Source of the DNA: Lentisphaerota bacterium
GTDB taxonomy: Bacteria > Verrucomicrobiota > Lentisphaeria > Oligosphaerales > JABHEG01
Length of the DNA stretch: 64,000 nt
Assembly: GCA_018676675.1 (NCBI GenBank)
Contig: JABHEG010000042.1
Span: 186,001 to 250,000 of the forward strand
Reading direction: 5' to 3'
The notes below the pieces were generated by a model. That model ran no database searches, was not told where the DNA came from, and saw only the letters and a program-made list of their open reading frames with translations. This document shows, piece after piece, positions 62,339 to 64,000 of the stretch. The translations under genes were made by a program, and so were the position numbers. Each line of letters starts with the position of its first letter. Positions within the stretch are counted from its first letter, which is position 1.

Positions 62339-64000
62339 ATGCGATTACTGCAGAGTGCCCTGTTTCTCGTATTGATGTTGACTCCCGTTGCTGTTGTCTC
62401 GGCGCGGCTCACACTTTCTGAGGATGGCCGGACGGATTACGTGATCGTGACTCCGCTGGAACCGTCGCCGTCGGTCGTTCGCGCCGCATCTGAGTTGCAG
62501 GCATTCCTTGGTCAGATAACGGGAGCCGTTTACCGGATCGTGACGGAGAAAGCACCGATACGGGAGCATGAAATTGTGCTTGGGGCACCAAGGCGTCTTG
62601 CGGCTCGTGGTGTCACCATCGACATCCCCGCGCTCGGTCCAGAAGGGTACGTACTCAAGACAATTGAGGGGACGCTGGTGGTGGCGGGAAGCGATGTCCG
62701 TGGTGTGATGTATGGGGTCTATGGTCTACTCACCGACCACCTTGGATGTCGTTGGTTCACGCCCACCGTCAGCCGTATTCCACGTCAGCCGACGTTACGG
62801 CTTCCCGAGTTGAGCGAGAGAGTTGTCCCGGCGCTGGAGTATCGATGGCCTGCCGTGCGCGACTGCTATGATGCCGAGTGGTGCACGCGGAACCGGGTGA
62901 ACGTCGGGCCGAAGCTCGGTCCTGAACATGGTGGGAGCGTGACGTTTTGTGGTTGGGCACACACGTTCGAGAAACTGGTGCCGGCTGAGACCTATTTTGA
63001 CGCGCACCCGGAGTATTTTGCCCAGGTCGACGGCAAACGCCTGCGTGCACGAACACAGCTCTGTTGTACCAACAAGGAGGTGGTTCGCCTTGTCACTGAG
63101 GGGATCCGCAAGCGTATGCGAGAGAACCCGTCTGCGACCTATTTCTCGGTTTCACAGAACGACTGGGGGAATCACTGCCAGTGTTCTTCCTGCCAGGAAC
63201 TGGCGGCGCGTGAGGAGTCGCAGATGGGGCCGGTGCTGCAGTTGGTCAACTCCGTCGCCGATGCGGTCCGTGGTGAATTCCCAGGGAAGCGGGTGACCAC
63301 GTTGGCCTACCAATGGAGTCGGAAGCCGCCCAAAACGATCCGTCCCGTGTCAAATGTAACGATCAGGCTCTGCAGCATCGAGTGCTGTTTTTCCCACCCG
63401 TTTACCGACTGCGACTTCAAGGCCAACGTCAGTTTCTGTGATGATATCCGCGGTTGGGCCGCCATCTGCGACAACCTCTGGATCTGGAACTACACGACCA
63501 ACTTCCGGAACTACTTCCTGCCGCATCCTGCACTGCGTGCCCTCAATGACGATATTCAGTTCTTCCTGGCTCACAATGTGAAAGGAGTCTACGAGCAGGA
63601 TACGAAGCTGACCCTGGCCGGTGAGATGTCCGAGTTGGGAGCCTACATGATGGCTCGTTTCCTATGGGACGCCGGCTACGATGAGAATGTGGCGATCAAC
63701 GAGTTCCTCGACGTGGTCTACGGCAACGCGGCTGGACATATTCGTGCGTATATCGATCTGTTGCACGACAAGGTTCAAGCTGAGAAGATCCACCTGCGAT
63801 GCTTCACGAGGCCCAAGGCAGCGACGTTTCTTGACCGCGCCGTCCTGGACGAAGCCAATCGGCTGTTTGGGTTGGCGGAGGAGAGCGTCTCAGGAACGCC
63901 TGAGGTACTCAAACGAGTCAAGGTAGCCCGCCTTCCCGTTGACTACGCCCACGTCGAGCGTCTTGGGAGAGGCGATACGGGGCTCTGCAAAATCGACCAC
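62339..64000 (+). CDS. DUF4838 / GH67-N-like exported protein, partial at window end
   Basis: 554 codons, open at the right edge. Signal peptide (SALFLVLMLTPVAVVSA), then an alpha-glucuronidase N-terminal-like domain (residues about 25-150: AASELQAFLGQITGAVY, VLGAPRRLAARGV, YGVYGLLTDHLGCRWFTP). A barrel follows (about 165 on) with CCTNKEVVRLV, FSVSQNDWGNHCQCSSCQELA and YFAQVDGKR, typical of DUF4838 proteins. Members sit with GH67 alpha-glucuronidases and probably act on uronic acid-bearing glycans. The catalytic residues are not certain. Its promoter is divergent from iclR. Confidence 0.78.
   Translation, partial: MRLLQSALFLVLMLTPVAVVSARLTLSEDGRTDYVIVTPLEPSPSVVRAASELQAFLGQITGAVYRIVTEKAPIREHEIVLGAPRRLAARGVTIDIPALGPEGYVLKTIEGTLVVAGSDVRGVMYGVYGLLTDHLGCRWFTPTVSRIPRQPTLRLPELSERVVPALEYRWPAVRDCYDAEWCTRNRVNVGPKLGPEHGGSVTFCGWAHTFEKLVPAETYFDAHPEYFAQVDGKRLRARTQLCCTNKEVVRLVTEGIRKRMRENPSATYFSVSQNDWGNHCQCSSCQELAAREESQMGPVLQLVNSVADAVRGEFPGKRVTTLAYQWSRKPPKTIRPVSNVTIRLCSIECCFSHPFTDCDFKANVSFCDDIRGWAAICDNLWIWNYTTNFRNYFLPHPALRALNDDIQFFLAHNVKGVYEQDTKLTLAGEMSELGAYMMARFLWDAGYDENVAINEFLDVVYGNAAGHIRAYIDLLHDKVQAEKIHLRCFTRPKAATFLDRAVLDEANRLFGLAEESVSGTPEVLKRVKVARLPVDYAHVERLGRGDTGLCKIDH

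Noticed and set aside
1..64000. CRISPR array, rRNA, tRNA, transposase or phage genes
   Set aside because: No regularly spaced direct repeats, no conserved rRNA segments, no GTTCGA-type tRNA arm with a matching acceptor stem, and no integrase or transposase motifs were seen on reading. A dedicated tRNA scan was not possible here.

Overview
The window is about 60% GC, densely coding, and has 40 protein genes, no rRNA or tRNA that I could see, no CRISPR array and no transposase. The organism looks like a heterotrophic bacterium of the PVC type or a neighbouring phylum (Lentisphaerota, Kiritimatiellota, Planctomycetota or Hydrogenedentota). The reasons are many very large secreted proteins with LamG, PKD, beta-helix and CBM-like domains, a protein kinase with a leucine-rich tail, PQQ-propeller proteins, a DUF4838 protein and several sugar isomerase/epimerase barrels. 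This is inference from gene content; no ribosomal marker is present.

Layout. 48-4171 has a fused folate/pterin gene (FolK joined to an archaeal-type MptA cyclohydrolase) divergent from a family B DNA polymerase (Pol II type). 4179-10462 on the minus strand has an ABC-2-like permease, a coupled secreted or anchored protein, a Na/Pi cotransporter with an Ig-like front end, and a DJ-1 protein. 10811-14738 has adenylate kinase, a glycyl radical enzyme without an activase, and the tRNA t6A gene tsaC. 14990-28236 is a block of exported polysaccharide-related proteins: a sialidase-fold protein, three TIM-barrel glycosidase-like proteins and two large beta-helix proteins. Its intergenic gaps carry repeats, including a 136-bp MITE-like element with an 8-bp target duplication.

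28262-29790 is an alanine dehydrogenase and Lrp regulator operon with a candidate Lrp operator. 30072-33774 has a sugar isomerase, a GH4 enzyme and a HEAT-repeat protein. 33909-45044 holds a 1386-residue multidomain secreted protein, a minus-strand run (PQQ propeller with embedded methyltransferase, NAD epimerase, sugar isomerase) and a PHP phosphoesterase. 45228-56743 has a CsgG-like pair, an orphan sugar-ABC ATPase with a KDG-kinase-type PfkB kinase, a Ser/Thr kinase, DppA, Xth, a hydroxyacid dehydrogenase and a heme c sensor. 56735-64000 has PepF, three tandem QueG-like iron-sulfur proteins under an IclR regulator with a clear promoter and palindromic operator, and the start of a DUF4838 protein.

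A recurring theme, by inference, is use of uronic-acid-containing polysaccharide. Exported beta-helix and TIM-barrel proteins could cut or bind polymer, a GH4 enzyme and a DUF4838 protein could release uronic acids, isomerases and an NAD epimerase could convert them, and KDG kinase with a shared ABC ATPase could finish uptake and catabolism. The most distinctive items are the FolK-MptA fusion, the tandem Fe-S protein operon with its IclR operator, the glycyl radical enzyme with an unusual cysteine loop, the propeller-methyltransferase fusion and the MITE-like element.
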